DNA from: Treponema sp. UBA792
GTDB lineage: Bacteria > Spirochaetota > Spirochaetia > Treponematales > Treponemataceae
Length of the DNA stretch: 32,170 bases
Reading direction: 5' to 3'
Assembly (NCBI GenBank): GCA_002296965.1
Contig: DBIW01000004.1
Coordinates: 1 to 32,170 of the forward strand
The notes under the pieces were generated by a model. That model saw only the letters and a list, made by a program, of their open reading frames with translations, did no database searches and was not told the DNA's origin. The stretch's first letter is position 1, and the number at the start of each line of letters is the position of its first letter. Of the stretch, positions 30,457-32,170 are shown piece by piece. The position numbers and the translations under genes were made by a program.

Positions 30457-32100
30457 ATGGGCGATGTCGTAAAAAAGCATGGACTTGTTTATTCCGCTGA
30501 TATGCATACGCTGGTCGGAATTGATTCGGATTCAGGTGAATTCAGCGGCCGTATCCCTTTCGGTGTTCATTTTATTGCGGACGGGCTGTTTTCCTGCTGC
30601 CCGTATCAGTCTGTCTCTTTGCCAGATTCCGTCAGAACATTGACGCCGTGTCTGTTTGAGAATTCAAAGAAACTTGAGAAGGTTAAGCTTCCGAGGGAAC
30701 TTGAATCTCTTCCTCCGTATCTGTTTTCCGGCTGCACCGCGCTGACCAGAATTTCAATGCCGGATTCTTCCTGCGATTTCTCCGAAGGTCTTTTCTCCGG
30801 CTGCTCATCGCTTGCGGAGCTGCCGTTCCGTCCCGGAGTCAAATCCCTTCCCGACAATGTCGCCTCCGGCTGTACCGCCCTGCGCTCGCTGGTGATTCCG
30901 GAAGGTGTTGTCTCCATTGGCGAGAACGCCTTTTCCGGCTGCACATCGCTTGAATCCCTTGTGATTCCCGCCTCGATTGTAAGAATTGACAGTACGGCTT
31001 TTTCCGGCTGCACGGCTCTGAGGAGCATAAGAATTTCGCCTGAGAATTCCGCGTTTTATCTGAATCCGGATGACGGCTCGCTTTATTCAAAAAGCGGACA
31101 TCAGTGCGCCGTAAAAGTCAGTCTGCACGTTCCTGCTTCCGTCTCGTTCTTCAATCCGGAGCTTGATGATGAGGCTGATATTCCCGACGGGGAGGATTTC
31201 GACGAGGAAGACGATACTTTCAGCGCGGAGATCGGGGCGGCTGACGGGGAGCTTTCTGCGCTTGGAGATGAGGACGGGAATTCCTCCGCTCCGGTGTCTG
31301 GCGGAAATGAGCTTGAAACAGTTCCAGTTTCGGAAAATAAATTGATGGAGAATAGTAAAATGGAAGAAAACAGCAGTGTTGATGTGGATTCGGTTTTTGC
31401 CGACATAATGAATGACGAGAAGACTAGAAATGAGCAGTTTTCCGGAGATGTCGCGGCCGGTGATAAAGAGGTGGAAATTCTGTCGGAGATGATGGATGTT
31501 ATGAATGATGAGCCGCCGGCATCGCATGGCGCTGAGGTTACGGCCGATGAGCTTGAGCATCTTTTTGCCGGTTCCGACTCAGGCTCCGGAAATTCGGCTC
31601 AGCCCGAATCCGATGACAGTTTTATGAGTACGGACGACTGCCTGTCTGTTGACGGCAAGACGAAAATTCTTGTTGACTCGGCGGAAGTCAGCAGGGTGAT
31701 GAATTTCACGCCGGAAGGGACGCCTCCTTCTGAGCCGGAGCTTTTTGTAATCGCCGAAAATCTTGCGGTGACATCTGACGGAACAAAAACATTCTCCGAA
31801 AAGCTCGTTAAATGCTGCGAGTCATTTGCTTCCGTTCAGGATCTCAAGCGCGTTATTCTGCTCTATGGGCTTCCTCTTGACAATGAGGAATTCAATCAGT
31901 TCTATTATCATTTTATGGGCAAGAAAAATGTTGTCCTTGCCTGCGCTGCCGGCTCGCCGTCCCAGCTTTCTCCGTACTGCCGCAAAATCTGTGATGCGTC
32001 AAGAATCAGTCTTGGCCGCAGCGACATGAACGAGCAGCGCAGAAAAATCGGAATAAAAAATGACACTCTGATAAAACTTGTTATTCAGGATAAATATTGA
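30457..32100 (+). CDS. Cytoplasmic BspA-like leucine-rich-repeat protein with acidic linker and unrecognised C-terminal domain
   Basis: A 547-residue protein with no signal peptide. Residues ~30-200 hold BspA-type repeats of about 23 residues (LFSGCTALTRISMPDS, VASGCTALRSLVIPEGVVSI, AFSGCTSLESLVIPASIVRI, AFSGCTALRSIRISPENS). Then comes a ~200-residue stretch very rich in Asp/Glu/Ser, probably disordered. The last ~140 residues (from about KTKILVDSAEVSRVMNF) form a compact domain with FSEKLVKCCESFASVQDLKR, NEEFNQFYYHFMGKKNVVLA and SLGRSDMNEQRRKIGIKNDT in parts, which I do not recognise. I chose the ATG at 30457 since upstream in-frame starts (TTG 30421, ATG 30448) lie within the promoter. Most BspA-like proteins are exported; this one seems intracellular. 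Confidence 0.8.
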   Translation: MGDVVKKHGLVYSADMHTLVGIDSDSGEFSGRIPFGVHFIADGLFSCCPYQSVSLPDSVRTLTPCLFENSKKLEKVKLPRELESLPPYLFSGCTALTRISMPDSSCDFSEGLFSGCSSLAELPFRPGVKSLPDNVASGCTALRSLVIPEGVVSIGENAFSGCTSLESLVIPASIVRIDSTAFSGCTALRSIRISPENSAFYLNPDDGSLYSKSGHQCAVKVSLHVPASVSFFNPELDDEADIPDGEDFDEEDDTFSAEIGAADGELSALGDEDGNSSAPVSGGNELETVPVSENKLMENSKMEENSSVDVDSVFADIMNDEKTRNEQFSGDVAAGDKEVEILSEMMDVMNDEPPASHGAEVTADELEHLFAGSDSGSGNSAQPESDDSFMSTDDCLSVDGKTKILVDSAEVSRVMNFTPEGTPPSEPELFVIAENLAVTSDGTKTFSEKLVKCCESFASVQDLKRVILLYGLPLDNEEFNQFYYHFMGKKNVVLACAAGSPSQLSPYCRKICDASRISLGRSDMNEQRRKIGIKNDTLIKLVIQDKY

Positions 32101-32118
32101 TTATATCGAGGTTCGACT

Positions 32119-32170
32119 ATGACAAAAAAAAGTGATAATGCCTGTAAAGGTGTTGCCCGCGCGCCGCACC
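32119..32170 (+). CDS. Start of an unidentified gene (cut by window edge)
   Basis: An ATG at 32119 follows GAGG at 8 nt and opens a 17-codon frame (MTKKSDNACKGVARAPH) without a stop to the window end. It is 18 bp after the LRR gene stop, so it is probably in the same operon. Too short to identify. Confidence 0.5.
   Translation, partial: MTKKSDNACKGVARAPH

Overview
The window looks like a chromosomal segment of a spirochaete, most likely a gut-type Treponema. Pointers are BspA-like leucine-rich-repeat (LRR) proteins, a flagellar fliS-flgN pair behind a sigma28-type promoter, a relaxed spirochaetal lipobox, a LolA/RodZ/RimO run, a LacI-type sensor fused to GGDEF, and a multi-spanning chemoreceptor. 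The genus is inferred; no rRNA is present. Most of the window is moderately GC-rich and densely coding, while the first ~1.1 kb is AT-rich and looks acquired or decaying.

Layout: (1) 1-1137, minus strand: a hipB-like antitoxin gene overlapping the start of a hipA-like toxin gene cut by the window edge, with a consensus promoter framed by two operator arms; then a frameshifted surface-protein relic. (2) 1168-5733, plus: aroC, rsmG, an M29 aminopeptidase and citramalate synthase (cimA), which has its own probably leaderless promoter. (3) 5765-8253: a chemoreceptor on the minus strand with a G10 tract in its 5' leader, then a gene-free stretch with tandem plus-strand promoters and a strong terminator, a small-RNA candidate. 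(4) 8254-9312: a porin-like barrel. (5) 9394-10863, minus: fliS-flgN-folA. (6) 10975-20617, plus: ftsH, lolA, a RodZ-like gene, rimO, a PcrA/UvrD helicase and a LacI-like/GGDEF protein. (7) 20656-25940, minus: lipoprotein, LysM lytic transglycosylase, OmpA-family protein, glycosyltransferase and LUD-domain gene, mostly with overlapping ends. (8) 25982-30273, plus: a membrane protein, a TPR protein and a long-form guaA. (9) 30275-30419: a repeat element filling the gap between guaA and an LRR gene. (10) 30457-32100: a cytoplasmic LRR protein with an unrecognised C-terminal part, then the start of another gene.

The most interesting signals are small ones. Several genes (hipB-like, cimA, the lipoprotein and the LRR gene) have a -10 box only 6-10 nt before the start codon and no ribosome binding site, so leaderless or nearly leaderless expression seems common here. 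Others are the G10 tract before the chemoreceptor, the RNA candidate at about 7994-8064, the paired operators of the hip operon, a strong Shine-Dalgarno followed by ATA instead of ATG, and the REP-like repeat pair after guaA. No CRISPR array, tRNA, rRNA, insertion sequence or prophage was seen.
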